A DNA stretch of 64,000 nucleotides from Bacillus massiliigorillae (GCF_000380245.2 NZ_HG428748.1:1-64000), one strand, 5' to 3'; positions 19,173 to 28,179 are shown, numbered from the stretch's first letter. A program made the numbers and translations. The notes: generated by a model from the sequence alone, not told the origin.

Positions 19173-19463
19173 TGAATTTCGCCTCTTTTGCTTTGGATTT
19201 CTTTCTCTCTTTTTAATATTGTGAAGTATGTAACAATTAATCCTTCCTCATTGTAACAGAACGATATTTGATTTTCACGCATTACAATAAGGAAACGCTA
19301 TGAGTTATTGGTATAATTGGCAATTCCGTTATAGTACTTCAATTTTCAGTAAAAAGTCTACAAAACTGTACCATTGAATGTAATTTATTGTTATAATTCA
19401 AATCAACAAAGAGCATGGCACATGACCGAGCATAGTAGGTGTAAGGTTGGGCAGCGAAACAAA
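19173..19463 (+). other. Gene-free stretch with two extended -10 promoters
   Basis: No coding sequence. On the plus strand TGGTATAAT (19309-19317) and TGTTATAAT (19389-19397) both match the extended -10 consensus TGnTATAAT. The only element downstream is the hairpin at 19464-19504, so a short transcript of about 100-180 nt is possible here. The minus-strand promoter of the paired membrane proteins should also lie in this stretch. Confidence 0.4.
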
Positions 19464-19506
19464 AAAGCTCTTCTTAAAGTCACCATGGACTATAAGAAGA
19501 GCTTTA
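19464..19506 (-). terminator. Terminator of pbuG
   Basis: AAAGCTCTTCTTA pairs with TAAGAAGAGCTTT; on the minus strand a run of six T follows. On the plus strand only TTT follows, so it would be weaker there. Confidence 0.8.
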
Positions 19507-19515
19507 CTAGTAAAC

Positions 19516-20847
19516 TTATTTCAAGAAAATGAAGTAAGCCAGGAATATTAATGATAAAACGTACATAAGTGGATGTACCTTCTTCGCTTTACCAGCTACA
19601 ACCATAGTAACAGTATAGAATAAGAATCCAATTGCAATACCTGTTGCGATACTATATGTTAATGCCATCATTGCCACTGTAAAGAACGCTGGTACTGCTA
19701 CTTCGAATTTATCCCATTCGATATCTTTTAATGATGTAGCCATTAGAACACCAACGATAATTAATGCTGGCGCTGTAACAGCAGAAGTAATAACTGATAA
19801 TAATGGGAAGAAGAACAATGATAACAGCATTAAAATACCTGTTACAATTGCCGCAAACCCTGTACGTGCACCTGCTGCAACACCAGCAGTTGATTCAACG
19901 AATGAAGTCGTAGTTGATGTACCAAAGATTGCACCAGCAACAATTGCAAGTGAATCCGCTAATAAACCTCTACCGGCACGTGGTAATGTGTTACCTTTCA
20001 TAATACCTGCTTGCTTTGTAACAGCTACTAATGTACCTGCAGTATCAAAGAATGCTACGAATAAGAATGTTAAAATTACAATTAAAACATCACCATTTAA
20101 TAATTGTGAAGGATCTTTAAATGCTTCAAAAGCTACGCCAAATGTTGGTTTAATGCTAGGAACAGCTCCAACAACTTGACCAGGAACTTGAATAAGGCCA
20201 CAAAACATACCAACAATCGTTGAAATAATCATACCAATGAAGATACCTGCTTTAAATCCTCTTGTTAATAAAACAACCGCAATAACAACACCGAAAATAG
20301 CTAATAATGTATTACCATTTGTTAAATCACCGATACCTACTAATGTAGCAGGATTTGCAACAACGATTCCTGCACTTTGTAAACCGATAAATGCGATGAA
20401 AAGACCAATACCTGCGCCTACTGCATTTTTCAACTCAATTGGAATAGCATTAATAATTTTTTCACGAATACCAGAAAGAGATAAAAGAACGAAGATTACA
20501 CCAGAAATTAAAACGCCTGTTAAAGCTGTTTGCCATGGTATACCAAGCGTTAATACCGCTGTGTAAGCGAATAACGCATTAAGACCCATACCAGGAGCAA
20601 GAGCAACTGGGAATCTAGCAATCAATCCCATTAAAATACTACCAACACCAGCCGCTAGTGCTGTTGCAACGAATACGGCACCTTTATCCATGCGAAGCGC
20701 ATCTGGAAAGTCCGCAATATCTGCTAATGTTAATACATTAGGATTTACTACAAGAATGTATGCCATTGCTAAGAAAGTTGTAAAACCACCGATAATCTCG
20801 CGGCTATAACTAGTGCCTAGCTTATCAAATTCAAAATACTTCTTCAT
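19516..20847 (-). CDS. pbuG: Hypoxanthine/guanine permease
   Basis: 443 residues, about thirteen membrane segments, AzgA-type purine permease. Opening FDKLGTSYSREIIGGFTTF and the TSTTTSFVEST segment are typical. Imports hypoxanthine and guanine. The 5' leader carries a guanine riboswitch and a terminator, which confirms the purine role. In B. subtilis pbuG directly follows guaA; here the two are separated by the island and several genes. Confidence 0.92.
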   Translation of the reverse strand: MKKYFEFDKLGTSYSREIIGGFTTFLAMAYILVVNPNVLTLADIADFPDALRMDKGAVFVATALAAGVGSILMGLIARFPVALAPGMGLNALFAYTAVLTLGIPWQTALTGVLISGVIFVLLSLSGIREKIINAIPIELKNAVGAGIGLFIAFIGLQSAGIVVANPATLVGIGDLTNGNTLLAIFGVVIAVVLLTRGFKAGIFIGMIISTIVGMFCGLIQVPGQVVGAVPSIKPTFGVAFEAFKDPSQLLNGDVLIVILTFLFVAFFDTAGTLVAVTKQAGIMKGNTLPRAGRGLLADSLAIVAGAIFGTSTTTSFVESTAGVAAGARTGFAAIVTGILMLLSLFFFPLLSVITSAVTAPALIIVGVLMATSLKDIEWDKFEVAVPAFFTVAMMALTYSIATGIAIGFLFYTVTMVVAGKAKKVHPLMYVLSLIFLAYFIFLK

Positions 20848-20905
20848 TTTCCGTTTCCCTCCGAAAATTTGTCGTTAAGATACTTTTGGAATCCCTTTTC
20901 TCATA

Positions 20906-20938
20906 CAAAAAGCTCCGTCTATAACTAGAACGGAGCAT
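20906..20938 (-). terminator. Riboswitch-controlled terminator of pbuG
   Basis: Minus strand: GCTCCGT, a loop, ACGGAGC, then TTTTTG. It lies between the aptamer and the pbuG start and is the expression platform. Confidence 0.8.
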
Positions 20939-21017
20939 GACAATCAATGAAAAAGTAAACATACCTATCGATAGAGAGATTCATATATTGAAAATCACTA
21001 GAATAATAGGTAGACAT

Positions 21018-21090
21018 TTCATCGTAGTCAAGCCGTTCATGGCAGCTTGGTAGAAACTTTTGGGCCATATCCCCAAGAATATACGACTAA
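21018..21090 (-). promoter_or_regulatory. Guanine riboswitch (pbuG leader)
   Basis: Minus strand shows the purine aptamer core: GATATGGCCC, AAGTTTCTACC, the second hairpin with CATGAAC, then TTGACTACGA closing the first stem. The specificity base is C (GAC), indicating guanine/hypoxanthine rather than adenine. Confidence 0.92.
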
Positions 21091-21149
21091 ATATATAGTT
21101 TGATATAATTTCTGTTATCATAGTACCAACTCAAAAATTAAAAGTCAAG

Positions 21150-21197
21150 CAAAAAGACGAACATTAAATGTTCCGAAACTTTTAAAGTTCGTCTTCT
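21150..21197 (-). terminator. Terminator of the small membrane protein gene
   Basis: Minus strand: AAGACGAAC..., loop, ...GTTCGTCTTTTTG, the arms extended by TTTAA/TTAAA pairing. Confidence 0.7.
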
Positions 21198-21342
21198 GTT
21201 CTATTTCACACAATTCAGACACAAACAAGCCACCCAATAAACGGTATTTTTTGTATATGTTAGGAATGTCACGAACTACTTTATGAGCTTCCCTAAAGAA
21301 ATATTCCCATCCAATCGTGCATTTCTATATGAACCTTCTATA

Positions 21343-21768
21343 TTAAAAATGATATATACTTCGTCTCCATGCTGTTTTCTTCCACATAACAGCTAATATC
21401 ATCTCTAATACCCCCACCAAGAAAAAAATAGGTTGTAAAACGGATAATAAACCAATTAATGCAACTTGAATAACAATCCAAACAACTAATACAAAGCCCA
21501 TGAAGAAAATATATTTCCATACGTCCACACAGTTCTGTTTAATTGCAATCAGTGCGGTTATTGTTTGACCTAACCCAATAACGATGAATAAAAATAAACC
21601 TGGAACCATGTAATTAGGAAAAATCTCTTTTGGTAAAATATCTGTCGTCATTCCAACTGCATGTCCTGAAGGATCAGCAATAAAACCGAAACCTGCAGTT
21701 AATGCTCCAATTCCTGTAAAAAATAACAAAATGAGATTTAAAGTTTTCACCAATTTTCTATTTCTCAT
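21343..21768 (-). CDS. Hypothetical four-helix membrane protein
   Basis: 141 residues from ATG at 21768, behind AGGAGAGG; an upstream ATG at 21813 lacks a site. Four predicted membrane segments (near 8-28, 50-70, 80-105 and 110-130). No family recognised with confidence. It is followed by a terminator and preceded by another, so it is monocistronic. Confidence 0.65.
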   Translation of the reverse strand: MRNRKLVKTLNLILLFFTGIGALTAGFGFIADPSGHAVGMTTDILPKEIFPNYMVPGLFLFIVIGLGQTITALIAIKQNCVDVWKYIFFMGFVLVVWIVIQVALIGLLSVLQPIFFLVGVLEMILAVMWKKTAWRRSIYHF

Positions 21769-21849
21769 AAAAACCTCTCCTACATTTTTTCTGTCAATAT
21801 AGTTTCTTTTCACTTAACGCCTATTTGTAAACCTGATTCATACAAATAA

Positions 21850-21895
21850 AAAAAGAGAATGTCAGCATTGTTCAAGCATCTGACATTCTCTTATT
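21850..21895. terminator. Terminator of glycerol dehydrogenase gene
   Basis: AGAGAATGTCAG (21854-21865) pairs with CTGACATTCTCT (21880-21891); a run of seven T follows on the minus strand. Confidence 0.85.
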
Positions 21896-21911
21896 CAGTA
21901 TTTATATTCGA

Positions 21912-23015
21912 TTATTTACATGCACATTTTTTATGATAGTGTCTGCCTAAAGCATCCGCTGCTATCATAGCAGCTACAACATCATCTGGTTTTACATCAA
22001 ATGGCATATTTCCCATTGTGTCGCTCTCTGCACATGCAATTTCAGCAACTTGTTGCAGTTGCTTAACATTTAACTCTTTCACACCTAATTCACCTAACGT
22101 AATTGGTAATCCTACGCTCACACAGAATTCAATCACTCGGTTTAGCTCATCAGACCCAATATTTTCAAGTACCAACTGCGTAATCGTTCCGAAAGCTACT
22201 TTTTCACCGTGATACATATGATGCGTTTCTGGCATCGCTGTCATTCCATTATGAATAGCATGAGCAGCAGCAAGACCTCCACTTTCGAAGCCAACACCAC
22301 TTAAATATGTATTTGCTTCAATAACATTATCAACAGCTTTCGTAACTGTATGATTTTCTACTGCTAAAGTTGCTTTTAAACCATCTTCTATGATTGTTTC
22401 ATAACAAAGCTTTGCAAGTGCAATTCCGGCTTTTGTTGGTTTTGCTCCCACAATTGTATTCCCATTCGAATTCAATGTTGCTCTCGCCTCGAAATAGGTT
22501 GCTAACGCATCACCAATACCTGCAATAAACAAGCGAACAGGTGCATTAGCTATAACTTGTGAATCGACAATAACCATATCTGGATTCTTCGGTAAAAATA
22601 AATATTCTTCGAAAACGCCGTCCTCCGTATACACAACACTTAACGCACTACATGGTGCATCCGTTGACGCAGCCGTCGGTACAATCACGACAGGGCACTT
22701 TTTATAAAACGCTACTGCCTTCGATGTATCTAATGTCTTTCCACCACCAACACCGATAATCACATCATAATCCTTCGCTACTTCTAACAATCTATTAATT
22801 TCTACTTTCGAACATTCTCCATTAAACTTTTCAATCGTACAAGGTGATCCATTTTCCTCAAAGCTTTTTCTTATTGTTCCACCTAATGTTTCAACGAGAA
22901 AAGCATCTACAAGAATAAATACTTTATCGCCTAGTGCACTTACATGGTTATAAATCTTTTCAAGCTCACCCTTACCTTGAATATACCTACTTGTTGAAAT
23001 AATTACGTTTGTCAT
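21912..23015 (-). CDS. gldA: Glycerol dehydrogenase (iron-containing alcohol dehydrogenase family)
   Basis: 367 residues, the usual length. NAD-binding GVGGGKTLDTSK and PTAASTDAPCSALSVVYTE are characteristic; metal ligands come from the aspartate of GIGDALAT, the histidine of AAHAIHNGM and the histidine of HHMYHGEKVAFG. Oxidises glycerol to dihydroxyacetone with NAD, or works in reverse. Monocistronic: terminator downstream, no neighbour in step upstream. A related 1-phosphate dehydrogenase is less likely. Confidence 0.9.
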   Translation of the reverse strand: MTNVIISTSRYIQGKGELEKIYNHVSALGDKVFILVDAFLVETLGGTIRKSFEENGSPCTIEKFNGECSKVEINRLLEVAKDYDVIIGVGGGKTLDTSKAVAFYKKCPVVIVPTAASTDAPCSALSVVYTEDGVFEEYLFLPKNPDMVIVDSQVIANAPVRLFIAGIGDALATYFEARATLNSNGNTIVGAKPTKAGIALAKLCYETIIEDGLKATLAVENHTVTKAVDNVIEANTYLSGVGFESGGLAAAHAIHNGMTAMPETHHMYHGEKVAFGTITQLVLENIGSDELNRVIEFCVSVGLPITLGELGVKELNVKQLQQVAEIACAESDTMGNMPFDVKPDDVVAAMIAADALGRHYHKKCACK

Positions 23016-23317
23016 ATATCCAGCTCCTCCTAATAACCATATTCAACATTTGTAGTTCCCCGATTTCTTTCTGTACAAACTTATCTCAAACGAAAAAATA
23101 AAAAGAGGATGGCCCATAAGTCAAATCTAGAATATTGGTTAGTGAATGTAGAAAAGAATGCTTTGATCTTTTAAGGTTAAGTTTTACCCTGTTCAAAAGT
23201 ACTAAAAATCAACTATTCAAGTGACCTAACTGACCGATTGGATGTAGCATCTTAAAAGCATAAAGAGGCTTCCGAAAAGTGATTAAAAATCACTTTTCGG
23301 ACAGCCCCCCTCTTTTA
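23016..23317. other. Gene-free stretch, possible degraded element
   Basis: Contains the gldA promoter region and, at 23262-23312, a strong stem (CCGAAAAGTGATT with AATCACTTTTCGG) that acts as terminator for the upstream MFS gene. AAAAGAGG at 23099-23106 and at the far end give the stretch the look of a small insertion remnant, but no transposase piece could be read. Confidence 0.35.
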
Positions 23318-24574
23318 TTATTCATTTACTGCATTTAATGGTTTCGCTTGTAGCTTCACTAGATAGCGCTTCGTCAAAATCGCTAGTAACACTTCCACAA
23401 TAATCGCAAATAACACAATCACAAACACTTGATTTGAAAAACGATCAAACAACACACCGTACAACGACTGCCCAAGTGGATACGAACACATAACAATCGT
23501 TCCAACTAGCGCACTTACTTTACCTAACATAGCAGTAGGTGTTTCCGTCTGAATAAACGTCTGCGCAAAAATCGAGAAAATACCAACAGAAGCTAAACAT
23601 AAAAATGTACTCAAACAAATGACAACATAAGCAAACATCGGATGTACATCTAGCCCTGATACGATTGCAATCGGAATTAAGACAATTCCGCCTAATAAAA
23701 TGAATACATACGAGTTTTGAATGCTATATTTCTTCGATACTACACCAATTAAAAGACCTGCTGCAATGGCACCAATCGCTAAAATACTTTCCGCAATACC
23801 GTATAACTGAGAACTTAATCCAAGCTGTATTTTAATCAAATAAGGCAAACCAATCATTAACATTGATGAGAAAAATAAATTCAATCCAGCAACTACTAAT
23901 AACACTTTAAAAACAATCGGATTATCCTTGCTTATAAAATGTAATGCTTGCTTTAAATCCGTCACAACCATATCAAGTACGTTCCCATTAAATGCTTGTT
24001 TCGTAAACGGAATACGAATAAAAACTTCTAATATTGCTGATATACCAAATGCAATAGTACTAACGATTACTATCGCCTTTAAATCAAAGAAACCATAAAA
24101 CATACCGCCTAAAATTGGTCCTAAAAATGTGGCTAATGCGTTCACTTGAGCAACGACTCCATTCGCTTGCAACAAATGTTCACTCTCTACTAATATAGGC
24201 ACACTCGATTGAACAGCTGGCTGATACATCGACTGAATGATAGAAAAAATGATCATCACACCAGCCACTAAAAAAACAATATGATCACTTCCTACTACCG
24301 TAAGAAATACAATACACACTAATGCCATTAAAGCGTCTAAACAAACCATTATATTTCTCCGATTTACCCGATCTGCTAACACCCCACCAATTGGTGATAA
24401 CAAAATCGTCGGAATCATTGAGATTGCAAGAATGCTTCCGAAAGCAGTAGCAGAACCTGTCACATCTAACACGTACAATGATAGTGAAAAACGAAGTATT
24501 GAGTTTCCAAATAACGATATAATCTGTCCGATAACTAATAATGTAAAATCTTTTTGGAATAGTTTACTTTGCAT
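23318..24574 (-). CDS. MFS efflux transporter
   Basis: 418 residues from ATG at 24574, behind AAAGGAGATG; a TTG at 24601 would overlap the operator. Twelve predicted membrane segments; GGVLADRVNRRNIM is the loop 2-3 major facilitator motif. The sequence resembles drug or siderophore exporters of the EntS/macrolide type. It is directly downstream of a TetR gene and both promoter regions carry the same operator-like motif, so repression by that regulator is likely. Substrate unknown. Confidence 0.82.
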   Translation of the reverse strand: MQSKLFQKDFTLLVIGQIISLFGNSILRFSLSLYVLDVTGSATAFGSILAISMIPTILLSPIGGVLADRVNRRNIMVCLDALMALVCIVFLTVVGSDHIVFLVAGVMIIFSIIQSMYQPAVQSSVPILVESEHLLQANGVVAQVNALATFLGPILGGMFYGFFDLKAIVIVSTIAFGISAILEVFIRIPFTKQAFNGNVLDMVVTDLKQALHFISKDNPIVFKVLLVVAGLNLFFSSMLMIGLPYLIKIQLGLSSQLYGIAESILAIGAIAAGLLIGVVSKKYSIQNSYVFILLGGIVLIPIAIVSGLDVHPMFAYVVICLSTFLCLASVGIFSIFAQTFIQTETPTAMLGKVSALVGTIVMCSYPLGQSLYGVLFDRFSNQVFVIVLFAIIVEVLLAILTKRYLVKLQAKPLNAVNE

Positions 24575-24599
24575 AAAAAACATCTCCTTTTTCCTTAAC

Positions 24600-24620
24600 A
24601 AACCGACCGGCGGTATGTAT
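24600..24620. promoter_or_regulatory. TetR operator, second copy (before MFS gene)
   Basis: Pattern AAACnnACCnnnGGTATGTnT, the same as at 25312-25332. Fifteen of twenty-one positions are shared between the two sites. It lies 26-46 nt upstream of the transporter ATG. Confidence 0.6.
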
Positions 24621-24656
24621 ATACTAAATAATATACTGCCTCGTTAATAAGGCAGC

Positions 24657-25298
24657 TTATTTTTTAAATACAGTCTTTAAATAACTATGCATTGCTTGCA
24701 AAACTTCTTCATCCATAAATGGTACACCCATCTGATCCGTTAAATTTTTCAGGAACATGATTTTACGTTCTAACTCTTCTTCATTCTCTTTGATAATCAT
24801 CGGGCTAAGCCAAATATTATTTAATAGTAAAATAACTTCACTGGCGCTCTTACTGTCTTCTACAGTTATAGAGCCATCTTTTTTACCTTCTTCGATTAAA
24901 TCTTGAAAGAGAGGTACACCATATTTCATTGTCCCATGTAGTAATGTACTAACGAATTTAGGATTGTCAGCTAAAGAGATTGACATCTTATCAAACAGCT
25001 GTTTTTCATTAGCTTTGAATTCTTCACAAATGATTTTTTTGATTTTTTCCAATCCGTTTAAATCCTCGACATTTTTATACTTTTGGAACGTATTTCTTTC
25101 ATTAAATCCTTTATCACCAATCGCATGCAGAATTTCTTCCTTTGATTTGAAGTGATGATAAATGGCTCCTTTACTCATGCCTAGTTCGTTAATAATATCT
25201 TGGATTGTTGTTTGTTCATAACCTTTCTCCAAGAATAAACGATATGAAATAGAAAGGATTTGTTCAATTGTTTTTTCTGGGTTTTTATTGCGAACCAT
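24657..25298 (-). CDS. TetR-family transcriptional repressor
   Basis: 213 residues from ATG at 25298, behind GGAGG; an upstream start at 25322 would run through the operator. Classic TetR HTH in the first 55 residues (ILSISYRLFLEKGYEQTTIQDI, then MSKGAIYHHFKSKEE). The ligand-binding part is not assignable. It sits 82 nt upstream of the MFS gene on the same strand and probably controls both genes from the two matched operators. Confidence 0.85.
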   Translation of the reverse strand: MVRNKNPEKTIEQILSISYRLFLEKGYEQTTIQDIINELGMSKGAIYHHFKSKEEILHAIGDKGFNERNTFQKYKNVEDLNGLEKIKKIICEEFKANEKQLFDKMSISLADNPKFVSTLLHGTMKYGVPLFQDLIEEGKKDGSITVEDSKSASEVILLLNNIWLSPMIIKENEEELERKIMFLKNLTDQMGVPFMDEEVLQAMHSYLKTVFKK

Positions 25299-25311
25299 GT
25301 GCTTATCCTCC

Positions 25312-25332
25312 AAACATACCACTGGTATGTTT
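25312..25332. promoter_or_regulatory. TetR operator, first copy (before tetR)
   Basis: AAACATACC and GGTATGTTT are inverted around a 3-nt centre, 14-34 nt upstream of the TetR ATG. Autoregulatory operator by position and symmetry. Confidence 0.7.
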
Positions 25333-25387
25333 AAAGGATAGCACTACAGATTTTGGATGTCAATGGGCGTATTTCTTTTTAAATAGC

Positions 25388-25421
25388 AAAAAACCTCGGA
25401 GCCTGAGGTTCCGAGGTTTAA
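25388..25421 (-). terminator. Original guaA terminator, now at the far end of the island
   Basis: Minus strand: AACCTCGGAA, loop, CTCCGAGGTT, then TTTT. It lies directly after the duplicated guaA 3' end, so it was the guaA terminator before the island inserted and is now about 9.7 kb away from the functional gene. Confidence 0.75.
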
Positions 25422-25431
25422 TTAGTTCTAT

Positions 25432-25492
25432 TCCCACTCAATAGTAGCAGGTGGCTTAGAAGTAATGTCATACACAACGCGGTTGATGTGTG
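25432..25492. repeat. Attachment site, left copy (guaA 3' end remnant)
   Basis: 61 bp matching the last part of guaA at 35174-35234 with a single difference (G for A in AAGTAATGTCAT). It still encodes the GuaA C-terminus TIEWE followed by a stop. The direct repeat bounds the island and is the product of site-specific recombination. Confidence 0.93.
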
Positions 25493-25763
25493 GTAAAAAC
25501 ATTGCTATATCAACGTTTTTAGCTCTTTCACACCAATTGACAAGAACTTACAAATTCTCATTTTACCCTAAATTAATATATCTCAATAGTAGCACGTTAA
25601 AAGCTCGCTTTCAACTGATATGACAAGGATTTGAGCGTAAATATAAGCACATCTTTTGAACAGAATTATTTTTTATACCTTTCTTCACTTACATCGACAA
25701 AACACCACTTCTACAAAAATCATTTTCGTTTAATATGAGAGCCTCTCAGCAACACCCCATAAA
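25493..25763. other. Gene-free left end of the island
   Basis: Holds a second partial copy of the attachment core (CTCAATAGTAGCA, 25582-25594) and TGATATGACAAG (25616-25627), which recurs at the other island end (35122-35133). These are candidate integrase arm or accessory sites. Confidence 0.5.
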
Positions 25764-25800
25764 CAAAAAAAGGACAGAAGCTTATTTATTAGCCTCTGCC
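25764..25800 (-). terminator. Terminator of the island's minus-strand genes
   Basis: Minus strand: imperfect stem GGCAGAGGCT / AGCTTCTGTCC followed by seven T, directly after the last stop codon. Confidence 0.7.
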
Positions 25801-26043
25801 TTACTTAACTTTCTCTAGTTTATATAGTTTCTTCGTTTTATGTTGTCCGCAATAATTAACCCTCATAACTTTCTTTGTATCTATAAGCGTATATCCAGCT
25901 TCTTGAAGTTCATGGGTTATTGATAAATAATACACTTCTCCATTAGCATTTTGTACGGCTTCAATTTGATATCGATCGTCTACCCGTTCTAAATAAACTT
26001 GAGGCGTTTCGTTCTCATTACCTTTACTAATTTTATACTTCAA
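25801..26043 (-). CDS. Hypothetical small island protein
   Basis: 80 residues, no membrane segment or signal peptide, basic C-terminus. HKTKKLYKLEKVK closes it; VMRVNYCGQH shows one Cys and one His but no clear metal site. No family recognised. Last gene of the terS-side cluster, and a terminator follows at once. Confidence 0.55.
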   Translation of the reverse strand: MKYKISKGNENETPQVYLERVDDRYQIEAVQNANGEVYYLSITHELQEAGYTLIDTKKVMRVNYCGQHKTKKLYKLEKVK

Positions 26044-26084
26044 ATTCTTTCACCTTCTTCTCCGCTAAATAATAAGCCAATACA

Positions 26085-26435
26085 TTAGATAAACTCAAAA
26101 GGAACAATAACTTCACAATGACAGCCTCCTTTTTGTTCGCTTGGATTAATACACGCTTTTAACTTCCATCTTCCTTTTTTAGAGAAATGGAGAATTGAAT
26201 GAGTTATTACAAACTCTCTCCCCTTAATCTTGAGCTTTGTTCCATCTCTATACTTCTTAGCCGTTGCCATCATGGAAGAAGAAACTGGAACTTCTAATTT
26301 ACCTCCAGCGTGGTGAAGAAATAATTTCCCTTCCTCATTTTCCTTAATACAATCATCTTCTGTATTGTAGAGAGAAACCCCCTCTACACCTTCTATATTC
26401 ATTAGTCCGTCTAATTCTACAATGAGTTCCATCAT
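26085..26435 (-). CDS. Hypothetical island protein
   Basis: 116 residues. Its start overlaps the end of the terminase small subunit gene by four nt, indicating coupled translation. KLKIKGREFVITHSILHF and a late CHCEV stretch are visible; no family is recognised. The position next to terS suggests a role in packaging or capsid redirection, as accessory genes in satellites often have, but that is inference only. Confidence 0.6.
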   Translation of the reverse strand: MMELIVELDGLMNIEGVEGVSLYNTEDDCIKENEEGKLFLHHAGGKLEVPVSSSMMATAKKYRDGTKLKIKGREFVITHSILHFSKKGRWKLKACINPSEQKGGCHCEVIVPFEFI

Positions 26436-26986
26436 TCTTCTTCACTCTCCACTATTTCGAAATCATCCTTAGAAAGTTCTATAATATCCTTCAATTCTTC
26501 GGCTGTAATAATCTCACGTTTAGGAGCTTCCATGTGGTTGATAGAGCCGTTAATAGTGATGTTATTATTATTCATTCCATACGCTTTTGTAAGGTGCTCC
26601 AAAGCCTTTAAACGTGCTAGTGTTGGGGCGGGAATAGTCTCTCTCTTTCCTGTCTTAGCGTTTATAATAACGTCCGTAGCTTCTCCACGAACAATATCGG
26701 ATAAATGGACAAGAACCTCTTCTACAGAGGCAATCTCTTCATTAGTCCAATACTTATGATGTTCTTTAATGAAGTTGTTAATATCGGGACGATTGAGAAG
26801 TGCCCAACCATGCTTAGAATTATATCCCGCACGTTTAGAAGCTTCGGGAACGCTCCCCGTTAAAAGGTAGTTATGAACAAATTTTCGTTGCCTATCATTC
26901 AATGGTTTAAAGTTATTTAAGGCTTCCACTGTCTCAGGGGAAACCTCATGTACTTCCATTACATGATTTCTCGTTACACTTGGCAT
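26432..26986 (-). CDS. terS: Phage terminase small subunit-like protein
   Basis: 184 residues. The N-terminal half fits the Terminase_2 family: LNDRQRKFVHNYL, EASKRAGY, then RPDINNFIKEHHKY, a DNA-binding helical region. The C-terminus is acidic (DDFEIVESEEE). Small subunits recognise the packaging site. No large subunit or portal is present in the island, which is how satellites of the SaPI type divert a helper phage's motor. Next gene overlaps by 4 nt. Confidence 0.78.
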   Translation of the reverse strand: MPSVTRNHVMEVHEVSPETVEALNNFKPLNDRQRKFVHNYLLTGSVPEASKRAGYNSKHGWALLNRPDINNFIKEHHKYWTNEEIASVEEVLVHLSDIVRGEATDVIINAKTGKRETIPAPTLARLKALEHLTKAYGMNNNNITINGSINHMEAPKREIITAEELKDIIELSKDDFEIVESEEE

Positions 26987-27008
26987 ATTATTTCTTCCTT
27001 TCTTTAAT

Positions 27009-27923
27009 TTAAAATGGTAAATTGCGAGCTTCTTCCTCTGATAATAAATAACTATTAATCCCGAAAGAGCTTAATAAGTCTTGATAAGTATCTTCTTGGG
27101 TATGTTCTTTTGAAGAATTAAATATTGGGTTTTTTTCTAATCGATCGGGTTGTGGTGAATAGTTTTGAGGTGATACTTTTAAGGATAAATTTAAAGAGGG
27201 TTTCTTTTCTTGAGGTAGTTCTTTCATTACGTCTTTAATTAAAGCTGTAGCGTAACTCTCTTTCATCCGTATAGGACGAGAAATACTCTCCAACTTAATT
27301 TTTAGCCTTTTTAAAACAATTTCTTGTAACTCTACTTTCACTTTCTCTTTTACCATACATTGAGCTACTCGCTCCAATTCCTCGTTATGGTTAGGAACTA
27401 TAATAGGAGTATCAGAAAAAGTATTTAAAAATTCTATAAGCCTATTCAAGTCTCCAGCTGGGAGAATAATGTCCGAAGGAATACGTATTCCACAAAATTC
27501 TTCTCCCCTCTTGGCTTTAATAGTTTGCTCAAAAGGTAAACTATACATAGTAGCGTTCTTATCGCCATTACCTATTGATTTGATTAGTCCAGCGTTCTCT
27601 AATCGTTTCATAGAAGCCGTATATTGAGTTCGTGTATATCCTAGATATTCTTGTGCTGTATTGCTAGTGTAGTAACAAAACACTTCAAAGGTTGCCGTAT
27701 GATGATAATGTATAGCTTCCTTATGTGATAATCTATAGAGGTCTGCTATTTCATCATACAACACTACGTCTGCTGGCTGGATAATCTTATATTTAAGGTA
27801 GACTCTCGCCAATTTACTAGACAACTTAAAATTGTCGTGTATGCTTACTTTCGGAAATCCTGTATCTCCGTCAAACTCAAAACCTTCCTGCTGTAATACT
27901 TCTCTTTCAATCTTTATATTCAT
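27009..27923 (-). CDS. Replication-initiator-like winged-helix protein
   Basis: 304 residues. The region about 35-130 reads as a winged helix (SSKLARVYLKY..., QEYLGYTRTQYTASMKRLENAGLI), as in plasmid RepA or phage replication initiators. The C-terminal third is low in structure and ends in an acidic tail. It lies upstream of terS in the same direction. Iteron-like repeats are present elsewhere in the island. A transcription regulator is the alternative reading. Confidence 0.5.
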   Translation of the reverse strand: MNIKIEREVLQQEGFEFDGDTGFPKVSIHDNFKLSSKLARVYLKYKIIQPADVVLYDEIADLYRLSHKEAIHYHHTATFEVFCYYTSNTAQEYLGYTRTQYTASMKRLENAGLIKSIGNGDKNATMYSLPFEQTIKAKRGEEFCGIRIPSDIILPAGDLNRLIEFLNTFSDTPIIVPNHNEELERVAQCMVKEKVKVELQEIVLKRLKIKLESISRPIRMKESYATALIKDVMKELPQEKKPSLNLSLKVSPQNYSPQPDRLEKNPIFNSSKEHTQEDTYQDLLSSFGINSYLLSEEEARNLPF

Positions 27924-27981
27924 ATTTCTTTCATTTCTCCTTTAAGTGTAATTAATAGACCTTATAATGCTCTTATAATTC

Positions 27982-28152
27982 TCATTTACGGGCTAATAAT
28001 TCTCCGTAAGCCTCATTCACTAGTAACTCTATAACTTGTGTTCGATTAAGTGAAACATTAAATCTCATATTATATTCTTGTAGAAGTTCGTCCGCCTTCT
28101 TAATAATTACAGGCTTTAACGATACAGTTGTTCTTTTATTTGTTTGTTTCAT
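27982..28152 (-). CDS. Ribbon-helix-helix DNA-binding protein
   Basis: 56 residues: starts MKQTNKRTTVSLKPVIIKKA, then a helix and ...NRTQVIELLVNEAYGELLARK. The strand TTVSL followed by two helices is the Arc/CopG pattern. ATG at 28152 stands seven nt behind AGGAGG. Copy-control or partner of the replication protein directly downstream is the likely role, by analogy with CopG; no toxin is adjacent. Confidence 0.7.
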   Translation of the reverse strand: MKQTNKRTTVSLKPVIIKKADELLQEYNMRFNVSLNRTQVIELLVNEAYGELLARK

Positions 28153-28179
28153 TATTTATTTCCTCCTGTTGAAAAGGTG

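Noticed and set aside
23016..23317. Complete insertion sequence
   Set aside because: Only a terminator-like stem and repeated AAAAGAGG pieces are visible; no transposase frame.
27982..28152. Antitoxin of a toxin-antitoxin pair
   Set aside because: It has a ribbon-helix-helix fold but no toxin-like neighbour; a CopG-type control role fits better.
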